A stretch of 64,000 bases of DNA, taken from Porodaedalea pini. Taxonomy: Eukaryota; Basidiomycota; Agaricomycetes; Hymenochaetales; Hymenochaetaceae. The position numbers were made by a program, and so were the translations under genes. Each line of letters begins with the position of its first letter. Position 1 is the first letter of the stretch. This document shows, piece by piece, positions 45,494-57,326 of this stretch. The stretch covers positions 62,001-126,000 of the forward strand of contig NBAY01000085.1 of assembly GCA_002794775.1 (NCBI GenBank). Reading direction: 5' to 3'. The notes below the pieces were generated by a model, which ran no database searches, was not told the origin of the DNA, and saw nothing but the letters and a program-made list of their open reading frames with translations.

Positions 45494-47001
45494 TTAAGCC
45501 CTGCACAGCCAGCGCATGCCGCAGAACAATGCACCAGCAGCAAGTACGGCGAACACACGTCGTGTTCTTTTTACCGACGGTTTCGATGCGCCCTTCGCGC
45601 CAGCTTCTTCAATAGCAGTGATCTCTGCGTCAGTAAGCTCAGCTATACAGAGCAGGGGTAAGGCCGTGTGAGATAATCGGTAAAACGGGTCAACAAGAAG
45701 AGAGAAACGTACGGAGGTCACCCACGGCAAGATACTCGTCAAGGCGCTCTTTCTTGCTTGTCGTGCTGTTTGATTTATTCGTCTCAGATGCTACCTATCA
45801 GCGAAGCGCAGAGAAATGGGCGCCTACGTAACGATGACGACTCCCTTGCTCTTCACCCACGCAAAGATGACTTGTGCCGGAGAGGCTCCAAGGCGAAGCC
45901 CGATCGTTTTAAGCACCGGGTCTACGGGTCCACCGGGCGTCTTCGTTATGGGTCTGTTCCAAGTACATTCAAAACGGTCGAGAGTGTACGTAAATAAGCT
46001 TAGGACACTATAGTACAATCAAAGAACAGGAGACTGGCGTACGTGAGGGAGCTGTATGCCTCGATGACGATGCCTTGCTTTGCAGAGTACTCTACGAGTG
46101 CCTTGTTCTCGGCCCAATTGTATGGGTGAAAGCGGATCTAGGGGGTCACACGAGAGGAGTTGAATGGAGGGTTAAGGTCGAGCTGAGACTGGCTTGCAAA
46201 CCTGGTTGACGCTAGGCTGAATCCTCGCTATTTTCTGAAGTTCCTGCAGCTGTTGTACAGAGAAGTTGCTGACCCCGATGCTCCTTTTTTTTTGCAAACA
46301 AGTTCAGAGTAACAACAGATGATGAGGACTTCAGCACATACTTCGCTAATCCGGCGTCCTTGATCTTTTCAAACTCGCGCCACGTATTCTCAACTGTTCC
46401 ATCAAGGGAGTTCGGCGAATGGATCAGGTACAAGTCGACCTGCTTGAGACCGAGCTGCATATTCAAACACCAATATGAAACAGTGTCATCAGCGACCTTT
46501 CTCCAACGAGTGTGGCGAAGACGCTCACATTCTGGAGACTGGCTTGAATAGCCTCGCTGACCTTCCCGCGTCCGTATTTGGTCGTTACGAAGACGTCCTC
46601 CCGTTGGAGTCCCTCCTCCCGGATGGCATCACCGACGAACTGCTCAGTTCCATATACTAGTTTACGTCACTCGTAAGTACCCTTTGAAGTCGGAAAAGGG
46701 GAAAGGGGGGAGAAGGAGAGAGGACTGCATCTTGACGTACACTGCGCTGTGTCGATGTGTGAGAAGCCCTTCTCAAGAGCTTGTTCTACATATTCCGTTA
46801 CGTCCTATCACAGCAAGTCTTGTCAGTCATCACTTGTTAGACTCAAGAGCCCTACTTACTGTCCCTCTCATCGAAGAACCCGTGCCGAACGCAATTCCAG
46901 GTATCTAGGGATTCAAACTCATTCCAGATTTCCTACGACGCGCCTCTTGAGTCGCAACCCACCTCATTTCCATCGTTGAGCTTGAATGACTCGAATGGCA
47001 T
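45494..47001 (-). CDS. Aldo/keto reductase with C-terminal hydrophobic tail (297 aa)
   Basis: NADPH-dependent reductase of the AKR barrel family. Ten exons, listed in plus order: 45494-45642, 45713-45765, 45828-45953, 46043-46137, 46202-46283, 46342-46454, 46529-46656, 46741-46804, 46860-46904, 46963-47001; together 894 nt in frame. Catalytic tetrad visible: Asp in GFSHIDTAQ, Tyr in LYGTEQFVG, Lys in VFVTTKYGRG, His in DLYLIHSPNS. The cofactor region KSIGVSNFS, NQIRFHPYNW and TSKKERLDEYL is present. After the barrel (AELTDAEITAIEEAG) a basic stretch (KPSVKRTRR) precedes a hydrophobic segment VFAVLAAGALFCGMRWL at the very end. That could anchor the enzyme in the ER or mitochondrial outer membrane. 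Substrate unknown. Confidence 0.93.
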
Positions 47002-47359
47002 GGTGCACGACTACTGCTAGATATGGCGACGGTGGGAGACAAGAAGGCTTGGGAACGGTGACCATGGATGTGCGAATACGAAGCCGCCGCTGACGCCATC
47101 AACTTGGTAAACATTAGTACTGATAAGATAACCGCGTGCAGATCTCCGTTTGTTGTTCCGCAACTAACCAAAACCGTTTTTGAATGAGATCTGAGGTACA
47201 ACAACAGCCAGCATCATAAAGTATACACTATATATGTAATATAAGACCTATGGATCCGCATCTCGCATTTACCAGCAGAAACAAGAGACATCGCCTGTAC
47301 ACGCCAGTATTGCGCAAGCTTGACTCTTAAGGAGAGGCCAACATCGGGCGTACGCTCAT
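47002..47359. other. Intergenic between aldo/keto reductase promoter and SEN54 3' end
   Basis: Upstream region of the reductase and 3' region of SEN54. No gene is seen. Confidence 0.5.
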
Positions 47360-49038
47360 TTAAACCATAGGCCATTCATCAAATGAACCCTGACAAAAAC
47401 GAAAGAAGCTAATCATGCCTGCATCCACGGCAGCGACCACGATCATCTTCTTTCCCATCTTCAATATCTGGAACGGGTTCGGGCGACGCGGGGGGACCGT
47501 TGGTGGCTTGCTTTTGTCATCTGCAACCCAGCCGAGGAGGAAGAGGCGCCGTAAGAGGTTGCATATTCGAGCGTACAAAGATAGTGGAGGCGCGACGGGT
47601 GCCTGTGCTTGATTCTGAGGCTTCACGTCCTTCTTCACGGATGAACCCTTCTGCTGGGCTTGTCCGAATCGTTTTCGCGGAGTTGGTGGCGGGAGCTCGG
47701 GAAGCTGCTCGAAAAGTGTACAGAGCTCATGAAGTGTAGGCATCGGCGTTCTTCGCCCACTTCACAGAGCGTGTCAGTAAGTACATCTTCACATCGGAGA
47801 TCGGGCAACTCACTCGACGACAATAACAGAGTAATCGGGCGGAGGTGGGGCCGTCTTGCGGTATTGCGTCACGGGCTTGTAGAGATGGAAGAAGACCTCA
47901 TACGGCGAAGACTGCTGTGCCGGAGGAAGGGGAGGGAGCGGCTGTGTATATCCAGAAGGTATAAATCGTAGTGCAGAGAAAATGGAGGCTATGATGTAAG
48001 TCAGACTATTGCACTCATTCGCTGAGCATTCAAGGATAACTCACAGTATGAGAGGAAGCTATGAACAAAACCGCCGATTTTCAGAGGTCTCCACCGGTCA
48101 ATCCCCGGAGTTTGACGACCGTACCATCTTCTAAAGGGAGACAAGAAAGTGTCTAATATGCGAGCAAATACTCCTGGGCCATTATATTTGGGGGGACGGG
48201 ATAGTGGAAGCGCAGTGGTGTAAAAGGGATCCGGTGCACGGGCACGGGTGACGGTGTACCCGAGACGTTTTAGGTAAGCATATACCTAGATACAGGCTCG
48301 TTTATCTTTCTCTTCACACATTCTCAAAAAGAATATGACTCGAGATAAAGAAGTAAACTCACTTGATAGCGTTCTAGGGTCAGATTCTCCTTGCCGATCA
48401 TTTCAGCATATGCTTGTTGGACAGTCATGGGCGTTCCCTCGTCGGCCGTCACATCATCGATTTGAGACCAGCAGAACATGTTGCCACGTTCGACGAGATA
48501 CAGTGCTTCTTCAGGAAGGAATTCTACGACTTTCTCTGCCTTATTTTGTTCTTGTGACCCAATGGGGACGGATATGCGCACGTCGCGAGGTACATTGTGT
48601 CCCATGGTACTAAGAAAGTTGCCCCTAGCACTCAAAACGCGCGCTCGAGAGATCTCGGGACACCAGACAGCGTAGCTAGCTACCTTGCTAGAACGGGACA
48701 TGAGAAAGACTGACTGCAGCCAAGATATTATTGTAAACATACCTGGACACTGTCCGTTCAACATCAAGCGCGCTGAACATCGCCGATCGCACACGCTCGA
48801 GCTTATGTTGTTGCAGATTCGTGCCTGTTCCACCTCCATCGACGCCGCCCGCAGGTTCGAACTCCTTGTCACCGCGCTTCGGGATGGCCGGTTTGCTCGA
48901 GCTCAAAGAGGCGAGAGCAGATAGTTTAGTCCAGTCTGGCCCACCGTCGTCTTCGTCCGACGATTGTCCTGCATCATCTGGAGTTTCTTGGTTGTTTATG
49001 GGTACACTCGATGTTGGTCTCTCTAGGAAGTCGTCCAT
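47360..49038 (-). CDS. SEN54: tRNA-splicing endonuclease subunit Sen54
   Basis: Structural subunit of the heterotetrameric endonuclease that cuts introns from pre-tRNA. From the ATG at 49038: an acidic, Ser-rich N-terminus (QSSDEDDGGPDWTKLS), then the Sen54 N-terminal domain (ISRARVLSARGNFLSTMGHNV, VEFLPEEALYLVERGNMFC, MTVQQAYAEMIGKENLTLERYQ). After introns follow VYAYLKRLGYTVTRA, YEVFFHLYKPVTQYRKT and the C-terminal part (ETPMPTLHELCTLFEQLPEL, ending EWPMV). At least four short introns were traced by frame (for example GTATGT ... TTCTAG after VERTVS). The pattern LPEEALYLVERG with VYAYLKRLGY is diagnostic of Sen54. Catalytic residues are not expected in this subunit. Exact internal boundaries were not all computed. 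Confidence 0.88.
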
Positions 49039-49169
49039 CTTCTGTAAAGAGGTTAATAGAGTCAGACCTCGCCAAGTCCATTGACTGTAATTTTACTGGT
49101 CACGTGATTGCATATTCGTGAGGTCAGAATCTATATCTATCTTTCTCATCTGCTTCCTCCTGGGCTCAT

Positions 49170-50555
49170 ATGGCGAACGAACCACCTAACAAGTCGTTTC
49201 AAGCAGAGGAATCTGAACCACGAAGGAAACGTTCTAGATTGTCCAGTTCTGATGGCATCGAGTCGGTGGCGAAAGAACTGGCAGATATTAAATCCGAATC
49301 GCTTGTGGTCACTGAGGCAGGCACTGGTGTGAATAGCGCAACTCGCGATGGGAAGTACTATTTCGCCGACGGCAGCTGTGTAATTCTGGTTGAAAACACT
49401 TTGTTCAATGTACAATGAGCTTCGTTTCTGGTAATGTTTCACCTAGCATGATACTTATCAACGGTTAGGTACATCGAACCATCATGTCGCGCGACGCATC
49501 GTCGTTTTCATCTCTGTTCACGCTTCCCCAAGGAGAGCTGAAGTCGGAAGGGAAGTCTGATCGCGATCCTATAGTATTAAGTGGGGATACGGTTAGTGAG
49601 TTTCGAAATTTCCTCTGGGCGATGTATGCCATGTAAGCGGGTCTTCTATATCTTTTGATAATAGCTAACTTGGTGTACACTCTTTTTTCCAGGCCGCACG
49701 AGCTCAAAGCTCTTTTCGAGATGCAGTCTGACTTTCCTAAACTACTCGACATAGCCAAGGTTGCAAACAAGTACTCCTTCAAGTCACTAGAGAACTGGGC
49801 CTGCGACGCACTCCAGGCAAGCGTCTCACGACGACCATTTCCCTTTAACGAAACAAGTCCAGCACATCGTGAAGAGCTTACCCGTGTAATTCGCCTCGCA
49901 TGCCTCTGCCAGCACGAACGCTTGCTTAGAACAGCAGTGGGCACGCTGCAACAACGGCTTGCCACATCCCCCGCCTGTCTCGCCCTTGCACTGAGCCTTT
50001 GCGACGAGCTTGAGTCGGACGCGATTCCGGGCTCAGTTCGCCCGTCTGTACGAGTCCTCGTAGGCATTGCGCACTTCGCGGCGTTGGCGCGCGGACCTGC
50101 CTTCTGGGACGCTCCTGAGACCCGTCTAGCACAACGCACAAAGCTTCGCGTGCTTGTGGGTCACTACAATCTCACAAGGAAGTGGTTCGACATTCAGGCA
50201 GAGCCCGCTCCCGAATTCACACACGCACCGTCATGCGTCGCATGGAACCAACATACATGCAAACTGAGCTGGCAGGCGTTCTGGGAAGAGAGCATTACGA
50301 GCGCTTCTGTCACGAAGCTCGAACTCACAGATGTGGGAGAAAAGCTAAAGGTTATTCTTTCTGCAATTGATCATTGGGGTCCTTGGGGACAGGTTCGTCC
50401 ATGCCATATCTTCTTGGCTCATCGAAAGTGCTCATATCTCTGTCTATCAGGCCAGCGTCATGCATCACGAATGCAAGAAAGAAGTGAGAAAAGTACTGGT
50501 CAGAAGGATCAAGGATTTTCAAGATAATTTGGCGGATTATTTCCCCCCAAACTGA
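49170..50555 (+). CDS. BTB/POZ domain protein (402 aa)
   Basis: Four exons, 49170-49409, 49469-49632, 49693-50392 and 50451-50555, joined in frame by GT-AG introns of 58-60 bp. A basic nuclear-localisation-like stretch EPRRKRSRLSS lies near residue 20. A BTB fold follows: DGKYYFADGSCVILVENTLFNVHRTIMSRDASSFSSLF, LSGDTVSEFRNFLWAMY, then LLDIAKVANKYSFKSLENWACDAL. The rest is a helical region found in basidiomycete BTB proteins (RLACLCQHERLLRTAVGTLQ). BTB domains mediate dimers and can dock on Cul3; no other effector domain is visible. It is divergent from SEN54, with 131 bp between starts. Partner unknown. Confidence 0.9.
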
Positions 50556-50739
50556 TATAACAAGTAATAACAGGTGATTTACCCTTCATTGGTTTCTATG
50601 TATCGATGTGCAGCTGCTTCTCAATAACATAGCTGTGCTATAGCGGATTTTTGCCAACTAAAGATTAGATCTACGATCACGTACGAAAGAAGAAACGTGT
50701 TTAATTTGACTGGGTTTGCGAGTCGCAGCAAAGCGCCGC

Positions 50740-52480
50740 TATCTCTACTTCAAGCTCTTGAACCACGACCACATCGAGACTCATCCACCGACTTCCTCCC
50801 AGCTATCGCAGGATGAGCTATGGAGAATACATCAATTTCTGCGAAAAGTTGCTAATCTTCGACTTGAAAGGCACGCGTCAAACTGGAGATGGACTCTGGC
50901 GTATTGTTGTCTTCCTTTTTTACTTGAAGGAGGACGGCGCCATACGATACAGTTGGCCCTCTTCGATGACCTATTCGACCATTTTGCGATTCCAGATTCA
51001 TATCAAACGAAGTCACGCTCGACAACAGTGGAAACCTTCTTCTCCAGTTCGTGGAAAGGAGGCGTCAAGTCGCACATATTCGATCCCTGTCGAAAATTAC
51101 GAATGCAAGCATAACTGCTGTCACCCTCGCAGAATTAGCACTGAACCATATCATGTGCATGCTAGCGAGTGACGCTCGCTTGATGCTGCTGATGGAAGCC
51201 GGAACCAGAATGAGCACATTTTGTTCACCCTCAACAGACCTCAGATCTGCTAGCCTCGTACATCGAACATGGACCCTTCGAATTGCCGTGAATGTATGTA
51301 GGAGCATTGGCGTTTTCTATGCGCATCACAGCCTGTTTATCGGACCCTAGACACAGTGTTTAAAGTTCGGGGAGCGGGATGATGAAAATGACATAACGAT
51401 GTCTTCTATCTCCTCCATGCGTTGCTCCTGGATTCATTGAGCTCTCCATCCGCGTTCGATACAAAACGTTTGGACCTATGTACATATATGCTGATAAAAC
51501 AGTCCCATGCCTCGGCAATTTAAAACACTTCAAGCGCTCGACGATCTTTGACTGCACGTCTTATGGGCTTTGCGTAGCCGCCTGACGCCGCAGTGAAGCG
51601 TGCCTTCTCTGAAATAATAAAGGTTTGTGAGGGCGAAAAAAAAGCAGTTCCCCTACCTACCTACCTACCTACCTACCTACCTACCTACCTTCTTGGATTG
51701 GCGATGAAAGGACGGAGTCTCAAAAGCCAAACTCCAGATCATAATATTATATTCTGGGACAAGCTTTTCATTTGTGAGTCATATGTCGCGATGAATGAAA
51801 GTAATTTCGGTCACTTGAAATCCTTGTTACTTCACTCGAAATGCTGTCTATTACATTCAAATGTGACGGGTCGCCAGCCCGAAATCATCATACCAGTGAC
51901 TCTATACTATTGCTCAGTCTTACACACCTTAAAATTGAGCGGAATATCTGAACATATGCTTTTCCCTAGAAACTTGTTGTTCTCCCTTCTCATACTTCAG
52001 TTAAGAACATCGAGCTCAAATCTTATGGAAGAGCCAAGATGTTTGAGTTCACTGACTTTTCAAAGCTGGTAATACCATGCCCTCAGTTTCTCGATCGGTC
52101 GTCCGAATTACAGATATTCAAGATTCGACATATGCTCTATCCATTTCCAAAATCCCCGACTTTCTGTGTGTAGCACGATAACAGACTGGAACAATTCGAA
52201 TTAGCAGTTGCCGATGTTGCGATTTTACCTTTAGCATACCGACCAAAGTCACCAGACGTATCAAGGAAATGGAATTATGTTTACAAGTGGTGTCAATAGA
52301 CCAGGTACGAGTATTTCATTGAGAGAAATAATATTCACATACTCCAGGATTGGACTCTTCGGATGAATGCATGGTGCGTTCGAGGAGAACGGGAGAAAGC
52401 AGGTCAATCCGAGCTTCCTTCAAGTTGGTCCCCTCGGCGATCTGCGCACGTGCAAACAGCACCAAACAAATGGAAATGAA
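50740..52480 (+). pseudogene. Relic of an F-box-like/LRR family gene
   Basis: Fragments in all three frames align with the gene at 58350-60056. Examples are RVKLEMDSGVLLSSFF against RVRLETETDALLAAF, NLLLQFVERRRQVAHIRSLS against ILFHIAEGRRQVARLRSIPL, LALNHIMCMLASDARLM in the F-box position, and DLRSASLVHRTWT against DLKTASLVHRTWT (about 51236-51275). Multiple stops and frameshifts break it. A CTAC microsatellite lies at 51653-51690. The last part may already be promoter of the next copy, now split by the inverted-repeat element. Confidence 0.8.
51653..51690 (+). repeat. CTAC microsatellite
   Basis: Nine and a half tandem CTAC units inside the F-box-like relic. Confidence 0.95.
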
Positions 52481-52504
52481 AAGGGTGGCTCACTCTTTGA
52501 TGGC

Positions 52505-53200
52505 GCGTGTGGTAATACGCCCCGTGATTTCTGATTTAGGCCCCGTGACAGATCTGCGTGCCCCGTGACAGATCCGTGCGCCCCGTGACAGATCCGCGCA
52601 CCCCGTGACATATGATTTAGGCCCCGTGCACTTTGTTACTGGCCCCGCTCCTAACCTTTGAGCTAATAACTCAAGAACGGCTGGGCGCATCGCAGTGATA
52701 TGGGTACCAATCGAAAGCTATTGATGAGTAGAGTACAGGAAAATTAAGGGTACATAGAAATTCATCCTAATTAGGAAGTTATGAGTAGAACACTCCTGAG
52801 CAACACCGCCCAGGTCAGCAACTTGTAATGAGACAACCACAGCATGTACAGCAATATTAAGACATGTTCTGGAGAGGTGGTGATGCTAGTAATGAGGGAA
52901 AAATAATGAATTGTTACCACATACAGTGATTCCCCACGAGAGAGTGCCAAAGGAATAGCAGGCTTGTGCAGCTGCCGCCTGGCCACCTAGATCTAATTTT
53001 GACTCTTGAGGTGACACAGACATGTAAATTAGATAGATGAGAGTCATATAATACCATGTATGTATTTTTAATTCTGCCAAAATCAATAGTTATAATACTA
53101 TAATACTAACAATGCAGGGGCAGGACGTTGTGAGATCACGTGATGTAAAGACCGCGTGTGCGGGTCATGACATCGGGATGCAATTCCTGCACACAGAGAC
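52505..53200 (+). repeat. Left terminal inverted repeat
   Basis: Reverse complement of 56617-57326 with high identity, for example CATCACCACCTCTCC and GTTCTTGAGTTATTAGCTC on the right against their complements on the left. The right copy has about 33 extra bp near 56650-56690. The subterminal part holds 20-bp tandem repeats (separate entry). Confidence 0.92.
52541..52620 (+). repeat. Subterminal 20-bp tandem repeats
   Basis: Units start at 52541, 52561, 52581 and 52601. Each begins CCCCGTGACA; three continue GATCYGYGYR and the fourth diverges. Further CCCCGTG boxes are at 52519 and 52622. The same array appears inverted near 57235-57310 in the right repeat. Arrays like this at transposon ends usually bind the transposase. 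Confidence 0.85.
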
Positions 53201-53542
53201 TGGCATGGAGCTGCCCTCATTTGTTAGTGTGCTAAGGGACTCAGAAATGAAGCAAATTGTCAAATGACACACAGGTAGTATTGCAGCCAGTACAAATATG
53301 TCATTGAGTTTCATATGACAAGTAAAATAGGTATACTTATGTGCTGGAAGTGCAGCGTTCAGAGAAAGACCAAATAAGTAGACAAGCAATGATAGTTGGC
53401 TGGAAGTGTCTGTATCATTATCTATTCTATTCCTTGGAACCGAGGAGAGTCTCATCTGAGGATTGAAGGTCCCTCACGGCAGAAGTTCTGTTTATCACAA
53501 TAAATGGTCGGAAAGAAGGGCAGACAGTAATGGAAAATCTTC

Positions 53543-55180
53543 TTACCTGGAGAGCGTTGTATATGTCCTAACTGATGCTTTTGAGGTGAAATGAACATTC
53601 TGTGTGTCCTGCAAGTTGAGCTCCTCCATTTCTTCTACTTCAGCAAAGTCAGTGGCCTCCGAACACGGCGTTGTTGCAAGTTCGAGAAGAGAGGCAGCTG
53701 CATGAATATCTTCCTCGCTGGTAATCGACTTGCAGTCGATTTTTGGAGTGTGAGGAGTTGATGGGCTTAATGTGTTGAGACGGAAGGTGATATGAAATGG
53801 AGAACTGGTGGGCTGGGGGCTTGCAGTTGAAGGCTTAGGCTGTTCGTCGTGAGAAATCCTGGCCAAGTTGTATTCAGGGAGGAATATTGTTTTTCGAAGG
53901 AGCTGAAGAGTAAAATGCTGCTGCAAGCCCCCCATATGGTCTTGAGAGAAGAGAGGAAGGTCCATAGCAATAGACAGCATGTTGGCCATGACAAAAACAC
54001 CACAGTCATAGCCATTGTTCTGCAAATTCGACTGAAGCAATGAGGAGGTAAAGACGTACTGAAAATGAGGGACAGAATGAAACTTGCCTTCATCATTACA
54101 AAACTCCATTTGGAAGGAAGGGAGTCGGGGTGTTTCTCAGCAGACCAACGTCTACAAAGGTATTTACGAATTTCCTACAAGCACATAAATGTCTTATAAG
54201 CCAGAAAAGCACATTTTAAGTAAAAAACATACCGCTTCAATCACTTTAGAGTCATCAAAAGCAGCACTTGAAATGCTATTCCAATACTGGATCTGCTGCT
54301 TCTCAAAATCGATGACACAAAGGCTCCAATGGCTCCCACTACTCTTGCGACCTTTGGTCCTGTGCTCCATAAGAGGTTGTGACACAGGGCAGAACATTTT
54401 TCTGATGCTGCCATCAAACAGTCTTGTCTGATAAGAGTTTGAAAGTATGAGACGCAGTCATGCAAAATGTGAGAAATAAATACCTTTGTTTTGCCAAATG
54501 GTCTGGAAACAGCTTCGTAGCCTTGTTGGCACAGCTGTGACATGAAAAATGTTGACATGAAGACCAACTTCAGCCCAAGACATTGGGACAGGAGAGCAGC
54601 GAATTGGCACAAAGCATCACTGCTCACCAAGTCCTTCGAGTGCAAGCTAGAAAGCTTGTCTGCATGATAAGAAATCTGCCTTCCATGTGCAGGTTTCAGT
54701 TTGTATTTTGGTCTGCGTTGGGGAGATGCCGTTGAAAGACGTATTTTATGCTGAAGCTATCGGCCAGACAACTGCTGAGTTGTGGATAAAAAGGACAAGC
54801 ACGAGACACACCTCTCTTCAAAGTTGCGGAGCAAGGGGCTCCGTCAACGCATTATAGAGGCCTGAAGAGCTGTTAAGTTGTGAGGGGGGAGGAGGCTTGA
54901 TGGGTGTTCGAAGGACAAATGGTTCACCGAGAGCAGAAGGTGTGGAGGAATGCCTTTGTGCAGTCTGAAACGAATCAGATGAGAATGAAGGCGCAGTAAG
55001 GAAGGAGTCTGATGATGAGTTCTTCATTTCGATCTTAGCATTTTTCAACTGTGAGTCTTTGAGAGAATTATCAAAAGAAAGCACTCGGGGTGTTACAATG
55101 GGTGGACGATCCAAAGCTCTGTTGATAGATGTTGAAGAATGAAATGCGATGTGTCGTTTATGAATGTTGTCTGCCACCAT
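53543..55180 (-). CDS. Ulp1-like C48 cysteine protease carried by the inverted-repeat element
   Basis: SUMO-protease-like domain. Exon path on the minus strand: a Ser/Pro-rich N-terminal part (55180-54818, possibly preceded by another exon to about 55400), then KDLVSSDALCQFAALLSQCLG ... GKTK, an intron, TRLFDGSIRKMFCPVSQPL ... GSHWSLCVIDFEKQQIQYWNS ... KVIEA, an intron, EIRKYLCRRWSAEKHP. Finally SLLQSNLQNNGYDCGVFVMANML and a Ser/Thr/Glu-rich tail ending at 53543. Triad: His in SHWSL and Cys in DCGVF with the oxyanion Gln/Asn region are present; the usual Asp of YxDS reads Asn (YWNS). Between EIRKYL... and the DCG block the frame changes near 54090-54110 without a normal-size intron, so a 1-nt lesion is possible. 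Confidence 0.75.
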
Positions 55181-55446
55181 TGATCTGGGAGCCCACTTTT
55201 GAAAAAGACATGTAGAGAATCAATGTGTATGCAACTCGAGGCACAAAAAATGACTCACCATGCTATTCTCATTGTACATCTGCTGCAATTGGTTATATGC
55301 AGCTACGTCAACAGCCTGGACATGTTGCAAGACACGGAAACCCGACAAGCCACCAAGTGCGCTCGAGATATACTTGTGGTACAGTTCACCTACCCAACAG
55401 CGTAAGGCTTCCTCAGCGTCGAACGGACGAGGTTCTTGACAGCTCC

Positions 55447-56465
55447 ATGTCTTTCCTTCGTGGAGGTGGCTACGCTGACATTAACCTCATCGCGACGTCC
55501 ACTATGGGCAAACTCGCTGTGAAGGTGGTCCTTCTTCGAGGCAAACAAAACGTAATGCGCACCCAGAAGGTATGCGTCTGTTTAACTCACTGCTGCTTCC
55601 AATTCGTGTCTCACTGACTTGAATATATGCATCCTGTTAGATAGTCGAAAGGGAGATTGAAATATGGAGCTCCCTTAGTCATCCGAACATCCTCCCTTTC
55701 TTAGGGATATCTATCCCGAATGACCTGCCCTTCCCTTCTATGGTCTCTCCGTTCATGCACAATGGCTCCTGCAGGCTGCTACTCCAACCGCGTTTCGTGC
55801 AACTAGCCAATATAGTACGTCCTCTTCTTTTCTCATCTTCTTCACTTCCCATTAAGCTGTTCATCTTCACTTTTCATAGATTAAAGGGTGCTGTTGTGCG
55901 CTTCAGTACTTGCACGACAATGGTATCTCTCACGGCGACATTCACGCAGTACGTTTGCCAAACCTCCTCCATCGTTTTCTATTCATTTATGTCCTTCTGC
56001 AGGAAAATATTTTGCTCTCTGATACATGGCAGCCACTACTGTCAGATTTTGGTCGTTCTACTAGGCTCACAGAAGTATCCGATGAAGAGCCTTTTGAGGC
56101 TGGATGCAACCGTTGGACGGCGCCAGAGCTGATTCTTGAAGAAATTAGTCCAACCACTGCATCAGACATGTATTCCATTGGCATACTCATAATAGAGGTG
56201 CGATTTCTTCTCTGACTGTTTACTATTCACCTCTAAATACTTTTTACTCTTGTAGATTGCAATCCAAAAGCCAGCTTTCAATTCCTTGAAGGATCCTGTG
56301 TTTATCATTGCTCTCATGACGGACTCACTGCCCAACATCCTCAATGACAATGAAATTGTTGTAGGTGAACTTTCTACCTGTTTGCTGGATTTATCAAGCC
56401 AGTGCTGTGTGAGGGATCCCCTTGCTCAACCAACTGCTGGACATGCTGTCTCATTACTCTCGTAA
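55447..56465 (+). CDS. Protein kinase domain protein carried by the inverted-repeat element
   Basis: Five exons, 55447-55569, 55641-55814, 55880-55948, 56003-56197 and 56256-56465, join in frame to 256 aa, a kinase domain with little else. Motifs: Gly-rich loop RGGGYADINLIA, ATP-binding Lys in KLAVKVV, alpha-C Glu in IVEREIEIW, SHPNILPFLGI, catalytic loop HGDIHAENILLSD (HGD instead of HRD, and His where serine/threonine kinases have Lys), DFG in LLSDFGRS, and RWTAPELI for the APE region. It ends DPLAQPTAGHAVSLLS. No stop or frameshift occurs although it lies inside a mobile element. It is divergent from the Ulp1 gene, with a common promoter region of about 270 bp. A more upstream start cannot be excluded. 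Confidence 0.82.
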
Positions 56466-56616
56466 TTTTCTTACTGTTGTTTTCCTTTTCTTTTAATTTT
56501 CCATTCTCTTCCTCACTCGGTATATATCAATACATGTATATCTAGTTCACATTGCATTACATGGACATTGCACATAATATAATGTAATTTCTTTACTGGA
56601 AGCACTTTATGATCGA

Positions 56617-57326
56617 CGCTCTGTGCACAGGAATTGCATCCCGTGTATATGATCGACACTTTTCCCTCGCGCGTCAATGTCATGACCCGCACGCGCGGGT
56701 CTTTACATCACGTGATCTCACAACGTCCTGCCCCTGCATTGTTAGTATTATAGTATTACAACTATTGATTTTGGCAGAATTAAAAATACATACATGGTAT
56801 TATATGACTCTCATCTATCTAATTTACATGTCTGTGTCGCCTCAGGAGTCAAAATTAGATCTAGGCGGCCAGGCGGCAGCTGCACAAGCCTGCTATTCCT
56901 TTGGCACTCTCTCGTGGGCAAATCACTGTATGTGGTAACAATTCATTATTTTTCCCTCATTACTAGCATCACCACCTCTCCAGAACATGTCTTGTAATTG
57001 CTGTACATGCTGTGGTTGTCTCATTACAAGTTGCTGACCTGGGCGGTGTTGCTCAGGAGTGTTCTACTCATAACTTCCTAATTAGGATGAATTTCTATGT
57101 ACCCTTAATTTTCCTGTACTCTACTCATCAATAGCTTTCGATTGGTACCCATATCACTGCGATGCGCCCAGCCGTTCTTGAGTTATTAGCTCAAAGGTTA
57201 GGAGCGGGGCCAGTAACAAAGTGCACGGGGCCTAAATCATATGTCACGGGGTGCGCGGATCTGTCACGGGGCGCACGGATCTGTCACGGGGCACGCAGAT
57301 CTGTCACGGGGCCTAAATCAGAAATC
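56617..57326 (-). repeat. Right terminal inverted repeat (interrupted; continues at 58248-58268)
   Basis: Inverted copy of 52505-53200. Its outermost 20 bp or so were separated from it by the retroposon and lie at 58248-58268 after the duplicated 13 bp. Confidence 0.9.

Noticed and set aside
52541..52620. 20-bp tandem units considered as a CRISPR-like array
   Set aside because: No spacers: units abut directly, lie in a transposon end, and the genome is eukaryotic.
54081..54109. 29-bp GC-AG intron to join the two halves of the Ulp1 domain
   Set aside because: Too short for any intron in this window (shortest traced is 47 bp); a frame lesion or different splice is more likely.
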